DNA of 64,000 nucleotides from Pseudomonas yamanorum (GTDB taxonomy: Bacteria > Pseudomonadota > Gammaproteobacteria > Pseudomonadales > Pseudomonadaceae): positions 17,306-81,305 of the forward strand of contig NZ_JACARE010000056.1 in the NCBI RefSeq assembly GCF_013386765.1, read 5' to 3'. This document shows positions 54,232 to 63,036 of the stretch, piece by piece. The position numbers and the translations under genes are program-made. Within the stretch, counting starts at the first letter, position 1; every line of letters begins with the position of its first letter. A model generated the notes under the pieces. That model was not told the DNA's origin. It saw only the letters and a program-made list of their open reading frames with translations, and did not search any database.

Positions 54232-55500
54232 TTAACTCCAGCGTTTGAACAGCACGCTGGCATTGACGCCGCCAAACCCGAAACCATTGGAAATCGCGTA
54301 TTCAATCGGCAACTGCCGGGCTGTGCCGCGAATCAGGTTCAGCCCGGCAGCGGCGGGGTCGGGGTTGTCCAAGTTGAGGGTGGCCGGGGCAATCTGGTCG
54401 CGCAAGGCAAGCACGGTGAAGATCGCCTCAATCCCGCCCGCCGCGCCCAGCAGGTGGCCGGTCGCCGATTTTGTGGCACTGATAGCGACAGTCGAGTCTG
54501 CTCCGAACAGCGTATTGATCGCCGCCAGCTCGCCGTTATCGCCCACCGGCGTGGAGGTGGCATGGGCGTTCAGGTGCTGGATCTGTGCCGGTGTGATCCC
54601 GGCCTGGGCAATCGCCAACTCCATCGCCCGTCGGGCACCCGAGCCATCTTCCGGCCCCGACGTCATGTGATAAGCGTCTGCGCTGGTGCCATAACCCACC
54701 AGCTCCGCAATCGGCGTCGCACCCCGGGCCAGCGCATGCTCCAGTTCCTCGATCACCAATAAGCCAGCGCCTTCGCCCATCACAAATCCATCGCGGCCTT
54801 GATCAAACGGGCGCGAGGCGAGTGCCGGCGTGTCGTTGTAATCGCTGGACAGCGCACGCGCGGCGGCAAAACCGCCGAGGCTGACCCGGTGGATGCAGGC
54901 TTCGGCGCCGCCACATACGGCGATGTCGATTTCGCCGGCGCGGATCATCCGCGCGGCATCACCAATCGCTTGCACGCCGGCGGCGCAGGCGGTGACCGGG
55001 GAGCCCAGCGGGCCTTTCAGATGATGCTGGATCGACACATGCCCGGCGGCCATGTTGCCGAGGAAGGACGGAATCGTGAATGGCGACAGGCGGCGCGGCC
55101 CTTTACTGTCCGCGGTGCGCACTGCCTCGGCAATCGCGGGGAAGCCACCCACGCCGGAGGCGATAATGGTCGCGGTGCGTTCTTGCTGCGCCGGGGTTTG
55201 CGGTGCCCAGCCGGCTTGCGCCAAGGCTTCCTGCGCAGCGGCGAGGGCAAATACGATGAACCGATCCATCTTGCGTTGCTCTTTGGCGGAGATCACGCTG
55301 TCGGGGTCGAAACCTGCGTGTGGGTCCTGATCACGGCCCAACACCTGGCCGCCAATGCTGATTGCCAGGTCCCCGACCAATTCCTCGGGCAGCCGGCGGA
55401 TGCCGGACTCGCCGGCCAGCAAGCGTTTCCAGGTCTGTTCCACGCCGGTTGCCAGCGGGGTCACTGCACCCATGCCGGTCACAACAATTCGCTTATTCAT
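54232..55500 (-). CDS. fabF: Beta-ketoacyl-ACP synthase, FabF-like (KAS II)
   Basis: The 422-residue condensing enzyme has the catalytic triad C172 (VTACAAG), H313 (NAHATSTP) and H349 with K344 (KSATGHLLGAAGG). It extends acyl-ACP with malonyl-ACP. The usual housekeeping fabF lies in the fab cluster, so this is probably an extra copy for a specialised fatty acid or secondary product. It is divergent from an HxlR regulator, with a palindrome between them, and is placed between two B12 riboswitch operons. Confidence 0.92.
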   Translation of the reverse strand: MNKRIVVTGMGAVTPLATGVEQTWKRLLAGESGIRRLPEELVGDLAISIGGQVLGRDQDPHAGFDPDSVISAKEQRKMDRFIVFALAAAQEALAQAGWAPQTPAQQERTATIIASGVGGFPAIAEAVRTADSKGPRRLSPFTIPSFLGNMAAGHVSIQHHLKGPLGSPVTACAAGVQAIGDAARMIRAGEIDIAVCGGAEACIHRVSLGGFAAARALSSDYNDTPALASRPFDQGRDGFVMGEGAGLLVIEELEHALARGATPIAELVGYGTSADAYHMTSGPEDGSGARRAMELAIAQAGITPAQIQHLNAHATSTPVGDNGELAAINTLFGADSTVAISATKSATGHLLGAAGGIEAIFTVLALRDQIAPATLNLDNPDPAAAGLNLIRGTARQLPIEYAISNGFGFGGVNASVLFKRWS

Positions 55501-55547
55501 GATCGCTTAGCTCCGCAATTTCAGTTTGGTAGCAATGCTGCGACGAA

Positions 55548-55564
55548 ACTATCATTATGAAAGT
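55548..55564. promoter_or_regulatory. Palindrome ACTATCAT-T-ATGAAAGT, putative HxlR operator
   Basis: A 17-bp inverted repeat with 7 of 8 arm pairs matched, located between the divergent fabF-like (ATG 55500) and hxlR (ATG 55613) starts. HxlR-type regulators bind short palindromes in such places. Confidence 0.5.
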
Positions 55565-55612
55565 AACATCGAACAGCTTAAATTTTCGGGGTCGCCCCAC
55601 AGAGGAACTGCA

Positions 55613-56134
55613 ATGCAACGTAAGTCGCTGGTGAATGCCGAATGCCCGGTAGCCCGTGGAGTGGAAAGGGTAGGCGAGTGGTGGAGCATCCTGATCATGC
55701 GCGATGCGCTGCAAGGCTTGCGGCGTTTTGACGAGTTTTCCCAGAGCCTGGAGATCGCCCCCAACATGCTCACGCGCCGGCTCAACAGCCTGGTGGACGC
55801 GGGGTTGCTTGCGCGCCGGCAATACAGCGAGCGGCCGCCGCGTTTCGAGTACGTGCCGACGCCTATGGGCGAGGATTTCCGCGTGGTGATCATGGCGTTT
55901 ATCGGCTGGGGCAACCGCCACTTCGCTACCGAAGGTGAAAGCCTGCAGTTGGTCGACCGGGAAACCCGGCGCCCGGTGGAAGTGGCGGTGGTGGAAGCCG
56001 GTAGCGGCGTGCGCGTGCCCGTTGAACAATGCAGCGTGCAAGCCGGGCCGGCAGCGAGCGAGGGCATGCTGGAGCGCCTGGCGCTGCTTCGCGCCAAGCG
56101 CTCGGACATTGACCCGTCCCCGCGCACTGCGTAG
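55613..56134 (+). CDS. HxlR family winged-helix regulator
   Basis: The product is 173 residues from the ATG at 55613, preceded by AGAGGAA. The HxlR domain covers residues 10-100: CPVARGVERVGEWWSILIMRD, with the conserved Cys early in the protein, and NMLTRRLNSLVDAGLL as recognition helix. HxlR proteins respond to aldehydes, quinones or thiol-reactive signals. An unusual C-terminal extension of about 70 residues (VEVAVVEAGSGVRVPVEQC) carries a second Cys. It probably controls the divergent fabF-like gene. Confidence 0.88.
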   Translation: MQRKSLVNAECPVARGVERVGEWWSILIMRDALQGLRRFDEFSQSLEIAPNMLTRRLNSLVDAGLLARRQYSERPPRFEYVPTPMGEDFRVVIMAFIGWGNRHFATEGESLQLVDRETRRPVEVAVVEAGSGVRVPVEQCSVQAGPAASEGMLERLALLRAKRSDIDPSPRTA

Positions 56135-56139
56135 CCTTG

Positions 56140-56320
56140 CACGTTCGAGGTTCTTCGGCCCAGGTCGAAGCTAAGAAGGGAACGCGGTCAATGCCGCGGC
56201 TGCCCCCGCAACTGTAAAGGGTTTATCTGACTGCCACGCCACTGCCTGAACAAAGCGGGAAGGCGCAGCCAGCGCCGGCTTCATCGCCGGCAAGCCCCAA
56301 GCCAGGAGACCTGCCTCGCA
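56140..56320 (+). promoter_or_regulatory. Cobalamin riboswitch upstream of cobW
   Basis: GGCTGCCCCCGCAACTGTAA (56198-56217) and the B12 box AAGCCAGGAGACCTGCC (56299-56315) are both near-consensus, with a helix-forming region before them. The element begins within a few bases of the hxlR stop, leaving no room for a promoter in the gap, so the promoter must lie in hxlR or transcription continues from it. The cobW start is about 110 bp downstream. Confidence 0.95.
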
Positions 56321-56425
56321 ACCGATTTTCTACTTCAACCGGGCGGGGTGATCCGGTGGCGAATTCTGCTTCTGCGCACCCGCGCAGGGCCACTCGTCCC
56401 GTATGCCCGCCCCAAAGGGCATCCG

Positions 56426-57496
56426 ATGAAAACACTGGCCAAACTCCCCGTCACCATCGTTACCGGCTTCCTCGGCTCGGGCAAGACCACCTTGCTGCGC
56501 CACATGCTGGACAACGCCCAGGGGCGCCGCATTGCAGTGATCGTCAACGAGTTCGGCGAGCTGGGCATTGACGGTGAAATCCTCAAGCAATGCTCCATCG
56601 GCTGCACCGAGGAAGAAGCCAACGGCCGCGTCTACGAGCTGGCCAACGGTTGCCTGTGCTGCACCGTCCAGGAAGAGTTCTTCCCGGTGATGCGCGAACT
56701 GGTGGCGCGCCGCGGCGACCTCGACCATATCCTCATCGAAACTTCAGGCCTGGCCCTGCCAAAACCGTTGGTCCAGGCGTTCCAGTGGCCGGAAATCCGC
56801 AGTGCCTGCACCGTTGACGCGGTGATCACTGTGGTCGACAGCCCGGCCGTGGCCGCCGGCACCTTCGCCGCATTCCCGGACCAGGTCGACGCCCAGCGCA
56901 AACTCGACCCGAACCTGGACCACGAATCCCCACTGCACGAGCTGTTCGCCGACCAGTTGGCCAGTGCCGACCTGGTGATCCTCAACAAGTGCGACCTGAT
57001 CAGCCCTGAAGACCTGGCCCGTGTGCGCCTGGAAGTGGCCGAAGAGCTGCCGCCAGCGGTAAAAGTCATTGAAGCCAGCAGCGGTCGCCTGCCGCTGGAC
57101 GTATTGATCGGCCTGGGCGCCGGCTCCGAAGAGCACATCGACGGCCGCCACAGCCACCACGATCACCACGAAGGTGAAGACCCCCTTAACCACGAGCATG
57201 ACCACGACGCCTTCGACTCCATCTCCATCGAACTGCCCCAGGCCGACGAAAGCCTGCTGCTCGACGCCCTGACGCAACTGGTGGTCAAACACGGCATCCT
57301 GCGGGTCAAGGGTTTCGCCGCGATCCCGAACAAACCGATGCGCCTGCTGATCCAGGGCGTGGGCACGCGTTTCGACAAGCACTTCGACCGCGCCTGGCGC
57401 ACCGACGAGCCGCGCGCCACGCACCTGGTGCTGATCGGCCAGGAACTGGACGCCGCCTTGCTCGAAGCGCAATTGCGCGCTGCCCTCAGCGTTTAA
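56426..57496 (+). CDS. cobW: CobW family metal-chaperone GTPase
   Basis: The product is 356 residues from the ATG at 56426. A G3E GTPase: P-loop G14-F-L-G-S-G-K20-T, metal motif C-L-C-C near residue 73-78, NKCD guanine motif, and a His/Asp-rich metal loop near 242-260 (HHDHHEGED, NHEHDHD). CobW is thought to bring cobalt to the CobN chelatase in aerobic B12 synthesis. First gene after the riboswitch; cobN starts 3 bp after its stop. Confidence 0.96.
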   Translation: MKTLAKLPVTIVTGFLGSGKTTLLRHMLDNAQGRRIAVIVNEFGELGIDGEILKQCSIGCTEEEANGRVYELANGCLCCTVQEEFFPVMRELVARRGDLDHILIETSGLALPKPLVQAFQWPEIRSACTVDAVITVVDSPAVAAGTFAAFPDQVDAQRKLDPNLDHESPLHELFADQLASADLVILNKCDLISPEDLARVRLEVAEELPPAVKVIEASSGRLPLDVLIGLGAGSEEHIDGRHSHHDHHEGEDPLNHEHDHDAFDSISIELPQADESLLLDALTQLVVKHGILRVKGFAAIPNKPMRLLIQGVGTRFDKHFDRAWRTDEPRATHLVLIGQELDAALLEAQLRAALSV

Positions 57497-57499
57497 CCC

Positions 57500-60400
57500 A
57501 TGCACCTGCTCAGGACCCAGCCCGGCGGTTTCGTCTCGGATGACAACATTGCCGACCTTGGCCAAACCCCCGCCGAGCTGGTGATCCTGTGCAGCGGTGA
57601 TTCCAGCCTGGCGCTGCTGGCCGAAGCGGCTCAGCAGTTGCCCGAGGATTACCCGAGCCTGCGCCTGGCCAACCCGATGCAGGTGCAGAACCATGCCTCG
57701 GTCGACCTGTATGTGGACGAGGTGCTGCGCCACGCCAAGGTCATCCTGATTTCGCTGCACGGCGGCATTGGTTATTGGCGGTACGGTATCGAGCGTCTGG
57801 TTGAGCTGGCCGAGCGCGGTGTGCAGCTGATCCTGGTGCCGGGGGACGATCGCCCGGACCCGGAACTCAGCGGCCTGAGCACCGTGGGCGCCGAGGAACG
57901 TGACCGGCTCTGGCACTTCCTGCGCCAGGGCGGGTTGGGTAACGCGCTGGACTTTTATCGTTGCCTGGCGGCCGGCTATCTGGGGCGCGATTACCCCTGG
58001 AGCGAGCCGCAAACCCTGCCGCGTACCGCGATTTATCACCCGCACAAAGCCAATGCCCGCCTCAACGATTGGCAGGCGGACTGGCAACCTGGTTTCCCGG
58101 TGGCGGCGGTGCTGTTCTACCGCTCTCACCTGCAGGCGGCCAATACCGGCTTTATCGATGTTTTTTGCCAGCGCTTGCAGGCGGCGGGTCTTAATCCGTT
58201 GCCGATGGCGGTGGCCAGTCTGAAAGAGCCCGGCTGCCTGACGGTGGTCGAAGACCTGCTGGACGAAGTGCACGCCTCGGTGATTCTAAACACCACCGGC
58301 TTTGCCCAATCCAGCCCCGAAGCGCCGCACCTGCGGCCGTTTCGCCGCAACATTCCGGTGATCCAGGCGATTTGCGCCCAGGACAACGAGCCCGGCTGGC
58401 AGGCCAGCGAGCAAGGTCTCGGCCCACGGGACCTGGCGATGCACATCGCGTTGCCGGAACTGGACGGGCGCATCATCAGCCGGCCCATCAGCTTCAAGGA
58501 CCTGGCCTGGCGCAGCGAGCGCAGCCAGTCCGATGTGGTGTGCTATCGCGCGCAGCCGGAACGCATGGACTTTGTCGCCGAGCTGGCGCGGCGCTGGGTC
58601 GAGCTGGCGCGGGTGCCGAATGGCGAAAAGCGCATTGCGCTGATCCTCGCCAACTACCCGACCCGGAACGGGCGTATCGGCAATGGCGTGGGGCTCGACA
58701 CCCCGGCCGCCGCGTTGAATATCCTGCGGGCCTTGAAGACCGAAGGTTATCCGTTGCCGGACGTGTTGCCGCAGAGCGGCACGGCGTTGATTCAGGAGCT
58801 GTTGGGCGGCATCAGCAACGACCTCGACAGCCTCGACCTGCGCCCGTGCCATCAAAGCCTCGCGCTCGATGACTATGAAGCGATGTTCAACCGCTTGCCC
58901 GAATCCAATCGCCAGGCGGTGTTGGCGCGCTGGGGTACGCCGCACACCGATCCGATGTTCCGCGACGGGCGCATGATGATCGCCGGCCTGCGCTTTGGCC
59001 TGACCTTCGTCGGCATCCAGCCGGCCCGGGGTTATCAGGTGGACGCCAGCGCCGTCTATCACGACCCGGACCTGGTGCCGCCCCACGGCTACCTGGCGTT
59101 CTACTTCTGGTTGCGCCAGACCTACGGCGCTCACGGCGTAATTCACGTCGGCAAGCACGGCAACCTGGAGTGGCTGCCGGGCAAGGGCGTCGGGCTTTCC
59201 GAGAACTGCTGGCCGGACGCACTGCTGGGTCCGCTGCCGAATATCTACCCGTTTATCGTCAACGACCCGGGCGAGGGTGCCCAGGCCAAGCGGCGCACCC
59301 AGGCGGTGATCATCGACCACTTGATGCCGCCGCTGACCCGCGCCGAAACCTACGGGCCGTTGCGCGACCTTGAATTACTGGCCGACGAATATTACGAAGC
59401 CCAGTTGCTCGACCCACGGCGTGCCCGCGAGTTGCAGAAGGACATCCTCAAGCTGGTGCGCGAAACCCGTATCGACCAGGAACTGGCCCTCGACGAAAAT
59501 CTCGACAGCGACACCGACGCCGCCATCTGGCTGCCGCGCCTGGACACCTATCTGTGCGACTTGAAGGAGTCGCAGATTCGCGATGGCCTGCACATCTTTG
59601 GTGAGTCACCTGAAGGCCGCTTGCGCATCGACACCTTGCTGGCGTTGTTGCGCATCCCCCGGGGTGATGGGCGCGGGCCGCAATCGAGCCTGCTGCGGGT
59701 ATTGGCCAAGGCTTTTGAGCTGGGCTTCGACCCGCTGGATTGCGCCCTGGCCGAACCCTGGACCGGGCGCCGCCCCTTGGTAATGCAGAAGATTGACTCG
59801 CAGTTGTGGCGCACCGCGGGCGACACCCGCGAACGCCTCGAATTGTATGCCGCCCGCCTGATCGAGCAGGCGCTGGAAGGGCCGGTGGAACAGCTTGAAG
59901 AGCCGGGCTGGGAGGACGTGAAGTCGGTGATCGAGAGCCTGCGCATTGTCGTCGCGCCGCGCCTGGATGCCTGCGGCCCGGCGGAAATGCGCGGCTTGCT
60001 GGATGCCTTGAGCGGGCGTTTTGTGCCCGCCGGCCCTAGCGGTGCGCCGAGCCGGGGCCGCCTGGATGTGTTGCCCACCGGGCGGAATTTCTTCTCGGTG
60101 GATGTGCGCAACCTGCCGACCACCACGGCCTGGCGCATCGGTTTCCAGTCGGCGAACCTGATTCTGGAGCGTCACCTGCAAGACCACGGCGACCACCTGC
60201 GCCAGCTCGGCCTGTCGGTGTGGGGCACCGCCACCATGCGCACCGGCGGTGACGACATCGCCCAGGCCATGGCACTGATGGGCGTGCGCCCGGTGTGGGC
60301 CACGGGCAGCCAGCGGGTGGATGACTTTGAAATCCTGCCCATCAGCCTGCTGGACCGGCCGCGTGTGGACGTGACGTTGCGCGTGTCGGGGTTCTTCCGC

Positions 60401-61273
60401 GATGCGTTCGCCAACCTGATCCGTCTGTTCGACGCGGCGGTGCAGGCGGTGGCGGCACTGGACGAACCGGATGACCTGAACCCGCTGGCGGCCAAGGTGC
60501 GCAGCGAGCGTGAGGCCTTGCGCCTTTCGGGCCTGGATGAGGAGGCCGCCGCGAAACAGGCGGGTTGGAGGATCTTCGGCGCCAAGCCCGGTGCCTACGG
60601 TGCCGGCGTGCAGGGCGCAATTGACGGGCGCTTGTGGCAAAGCCGCGAAGACCTGGCTGAGGTCTACTTGAACTGGGGTGGCTACGCCTATGGCGGCTCC
60701 GACGAAGGCACCGCCGCCCGCGAACAGTTTGCCCAGCGCTTGAGCCAGGTGCAGGCGGTGTTGCAGAACCAGGACAACCGCGAGCATGACTTGCTCGACT
60801 CCAATGATTACTACCAATTCCAGGGCGGCATGCTCGCCGCCGTGGAAACCCTGAGCGGCGACAAGGCCGCCAGCTATCATGGTGACCACAGCCAGCCGGA
60901 CCTGCCGAAGGTGCGCACGCTGAAGGAAGAGTTGAACCGGGTGATCCGTGCCCGGGCGGCCAACCCGAAGTGGATCGAAGGGGTGAAGCGCCACGGCTAT
61001 AAAGGCGCGTTCGAAATGGCGGCCACCGTGGACAATCTGTTCGCGTTCGACGCCACCACCGCGCTGATCGACGATCACCAGTACGCGTTGCTGGCGGATG
61101 CCTACTTGCTCGACCCGGACACCCGGGCGTTTGTGCAGCAGCACAACCCGGATGCCCTGCGGGACATGACCGAGCGCATGCTCGAAGCCCAGCAGCGCGG
61201 CATGTGGCAGGAGCCTGGGGCGTACCGCGAGGCGTTGGAAAACCTGTTGTTGGATATAGAAGAAGGCAGTTGA
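57500..61273 (+). CDS. cobN: Cobaltochelatase large subunit CobN
   Basis: The 1,257-residue protein inserts cobalt into hydrogenobyrinic acid a,c-diamide, using ATP through its AAA+ partners. It has the family motifs VIHVGKHGNLEWLPGKG (near residue 550) and the TRTGGDDIAQ-like MRTGGDDIAQAMALMG, and normal length. Its stop overlaps the next gene by one base (TGATG). Confidence 0.96.
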   Translation: MHLLRTQPGGFVSDDNIADLGQTPAELVILCSGDSSLALLAEAAQQLPEDYPSLRLANPMQVQNHASVDLYVDEVLRHAKVILISLHGGIGYWRYGIERLVELAERGVQLILVPGDDRPDPELSGLSTVGAEERDRLWHFLRQGGLGNALDFYRCLAAGYLGRDYPWSEPQTLPRTAIYHPHKANARLNDWQADWQPGFPVAAVLFYRSHLQAANTGFIDVFCQRLQAAGLNPLPMAVASLKEPGCLTVVEDLLDEVHASVILNTTGFAQSSPEAPHLRPFRRNIPVIQAICAQDNEPGWQASEQGLGPRDLAMHIALPELDGRIISRPISFKDLAWRSERSQSDVVCYRAQPERMDFVAELARRWVELARVPNGEKRIALILANYPTRNGRIGNGVGLDTPAAALNILRALKTEGYPLPDVLPQSGTALIQELLGGISNDLDSLDLRPCHQSLALDDYEAMFNRLPESNRQAVLARWGTPHTDPMFRDGRMMIAGLRFGLTFVGIQPARGYQVDASAVYHDPDLVPPHGYLAFYFWLRQTYGAHGVIHVGKHGNLEWLPGKGVGLSENCWPDALLGPLPNIYPFIVNDPGEGAQAKRRTQAVIIDHLMPPLTRAETYGPLRDLELLADEYYEAQLLDPRRARELQKDILKLVRETRIDQELALDENLDSDTDAAIWLPRLDTYLCDLKESQIRDGLHIFGESPEGRLRIDTLLALLRIPRGDGRGPQSSLLRVLAKAFELGFDPLDCALAEPWTGRRPLVMQKIDSQLWRTAGDTRERLELYAARLIEQALEGPVEQLEEPGWEDVKSVIESLRIVVAPRLDACGPAEMRGLLDALSGRFVPAGPSGAPSRGRLDVLPTGRNFFSVDVRNLPTTTAWRIGFQSANLILERHLQDHGDHLRQLGLSVWGTATMRTGGDDIAQAMALMGVRPVWATGSQRVDDFEILPISLLDRPRVDVTLRVSGFFRDAFANLIRLFDAAVQAVAALDEPDDLNPLAAKVRSEREALRLSGLDEEAAAKQAGWRIFGAKPGAYGAGVQGAIDGRLWQSREDLAEVYLNWGGYAYGGSDEGTAAREQFAQRLSQVQAVLQNQDNREHDLLDSNDYYQFQGGMLAAVETLSGDKAASYHGDHSQPDLPKVRTLKEELNRVIRARAANPKWIEGVKRHGYKGAFEMAATVDNLFAFDATTALIDDHQYALLADAYLLDPDTRAFVQQHNPDALRDMTERMLEAQQRGMWQEPGAYREALENLLLDIEEGS

Positions 61274-62271
61274 TGACCGACCTCCCGCATTTCCCGCTGT
61301 CCGCCGTTGTCGGCGCCGATGACCTGAAACTGGCCCTGTGCCTGACCGCCATCGACCCGAAGATCGGCGGCGTGCTGATCGAAGGTCCGCGTGGCATGGC
61401 CAAGTCCACCCTGGCCCGTGGCCTGGCGGACCTGCTCGCCAGCGGCCAGTTCGTCACGCTGCCCTTGGGCGCCACCGAGGAACGCCTGGTGGGCACGCTG
61501 GATCTGGACGCGGCGCTCGGTGAAGGTCGCGCCCAGTTTTCCCCAGGCGTGCTGGCCAAGGCCGACGGCGGCGTGCTCTACGTGGATGAAGTCAACCTGC
61601 TGCCCGACCATCTGGTGGACCTGCTGCTGGACGTGGCCGCCAGCGGCACCAACCTGATCGAACGCGACGGGATTTCCCACCGGCATTCGGCGCGTTTCGT
61701 GCTGATCGGCACCATGAACCCGGAAGAGGGCGAGTTGCGCCCGCAATTGCTCGACCGCTTTGGCTTCAACGTGGCACTGAGCGGGCACACCCAGCCGGCC
61801 GAACGTGGGCAGATCATCCGTCGCCGGCTGGATTTTGACAGCGACCCCCAGGGTTTCTGTGGGCAATGGGCCGATCAGCAGGCCGCGTTGCGCGAGCGCT
61901 GCACCCAGGCGCGGGCGCACTTGGAGAGCATCCCGCTGGATGACCACGCGCTGGCGCAGATTACCGAACGCTGCTTTGCCGCTGGCGTGGACGGCCTGCG
62001 CGCAGACCTGGTCTGGCTGCGTGGCGCCCGTGCCCATGCGGCCTGGCGGGGGGCGACGGTCATCGGCGACGAAGATATCGAAGCCGTTGCGGAATTCGCC
62101 CTGCGCCACCGTCGCCAGGAGCAATCGCCACCTTTGACGCCGCCCGCTGGCGGTCAATCACCCAAGCCCGATGATTCGCCGGAAGGCCAGGGCCAATGGG
62201 GCGACATGCCCGCACCTGCCTTGCCGATAGGCGCTCGCCGAGATGTGCCCACCTGGCCAAAAAAGCCCTAG
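61273..62271 (+). CDS. ChlI/BchI-like AAA+ chelatase subunit
   Basis: The 332-residue protein has Walker A GPRGMAKST near residue 38, Walker B LYVDEVNLL near 100, and sensor TMNPEEGELRPQLLDRFG. Homologous to magnesium-chelatase subunit I. Pseudomonads do not make chlorophyll, so it is presumed to energise CobN in place of CobS. Translationally coupled to cobN, and its 3' end overlaps the VWA gene by 76 bp in another frame. Confidence 0.92.
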   Translation: MTDLPHFPLSAVVGADDLKLALCLTAIDPKIGGVLIEGPRGMAKSTLARGLADLLASGQFVTLPLGATEERLVGTLDLDAALGEGRAQFSPGVLAKADGGVLYVDEVNLLPDHLVDLLLDVAASGTNLIERDGISHRHSARFVLIGTMNPEEGELRPQLLDRFGFNVALSGHTQPAERGQIIRRRLDFDSDPQGFCGQWADQQAALRERCTQARAHLESIPLDDHALAQITERCFAAGVDGLRADLVWLRGARAHAAWRGATVIGDEDIEAVAEFALRHRRQEQSPPLTPPAGGQSPKPDDSPEGQGQWGDMPAPALPIGARRDVPTWPKKP

Positions 62272-62927
62272 GCATCCGCCCCAAGCCTGACGCGGGGGCG
62301 GATGCACGGCCCAAGGCGGGTCGACTGAACAAGGGCCGGCGAGGGCAGGCGCGCAGCGCGACCGAAGGTTCGATCAACTGGCCGGGCACCTTGCTCGGCG
62401 GGCGGCCGCAACGCCGTGAAGACGTGCTGTACCAACTGCGCAGCCGCATGCCCCACGAACTGTGGCTGGTGATTGTCGATGCGTCGGCCTCCACCCGGCG
62501 GCATCAGGCGCTGATGGATGCCAAAGGGTTGCTGGCTCAGCTGTTTGACGACGCCTATCGGCAGCGGGCGCGCATGGCGTTGCTCACCGCGAGCGGGCAA
62601 TCGCCGAAATGGCAGGTGCAGGGATTAAAGGCGGCTAAGGGGCTTGGTCATTGGCTTGACGGGCTCGGTGCAGGCGGCGGTACGCCCTTGTTGGCGGCGC
62701 TAACAGAGGCAGGCCATTGGCTGGTGGCCCGGCGCAAGCGGTATCCGGCGGAGCAGCAGCGTTTGCTGGTGGTCACGGATGGGCGGCTGAAGGATGTGGC
62801 GGGGTTGCCGCAACTGGACTGCCCGGGCTTGCTGGTGGATATCGAACGTGGGCCGATTCGGTTGGGGAGGGCAAAAGAGCTGGCGACCGGATTGCGGGTG
62901 GACTACTGGCACATTGATAACTTGTAA
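62196..62927 (+). CDS. ChlD/CobT-like VWA chelatase subunit (short form)
   Basis: The 243-residue protein has a basic N-terminus (KPDAGADARPKAGRLNKGRRG minus one residue) and a VWA domain with the MIDAS motif D-A-S-A-S near residue 94. It lacks the AAA domain of full ChlD. It probably pairs with the ChlI-like protein to drive CobN. I keep the ATG at 62196, with GGAAGG upstream; the deep overlap with the preceding gene is uncommon but known for this pair. No terminator was seen in the 109 bp after it. Confidence 0.85.
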   Translation: MGRHARTCLADRRSPRCAHLAKKALGIRPKPDAGADARPKAGRLNKGRRGQARSATEGSINWPGTLLGGRPQRREDVLYQLRSRMPHELWLVIVDASASTRRHQALMDAKGLLAQLFDDAYRQRARMALLTASGQSPKWQVQGLKAAKGLGHWLDGLGAGGGTPLLAALTEAGHWLVARRKRYPAEQQRLLVVTDGRLKDVAGLPQLDCPGLLVDIERGPIRLGRAKELATGLRVDYWHIDNL

Positions 62928-63036
62928 AAAGTCGAAACGGGAAGCGCCTTGCTTGTAAAGAGGAATCTTCTGACATTATTCACCGATAGCAAATCTTTAC
63001 TCTCTGGCCTCTCGCAAAGTCCAGGGATGAAAAGGC

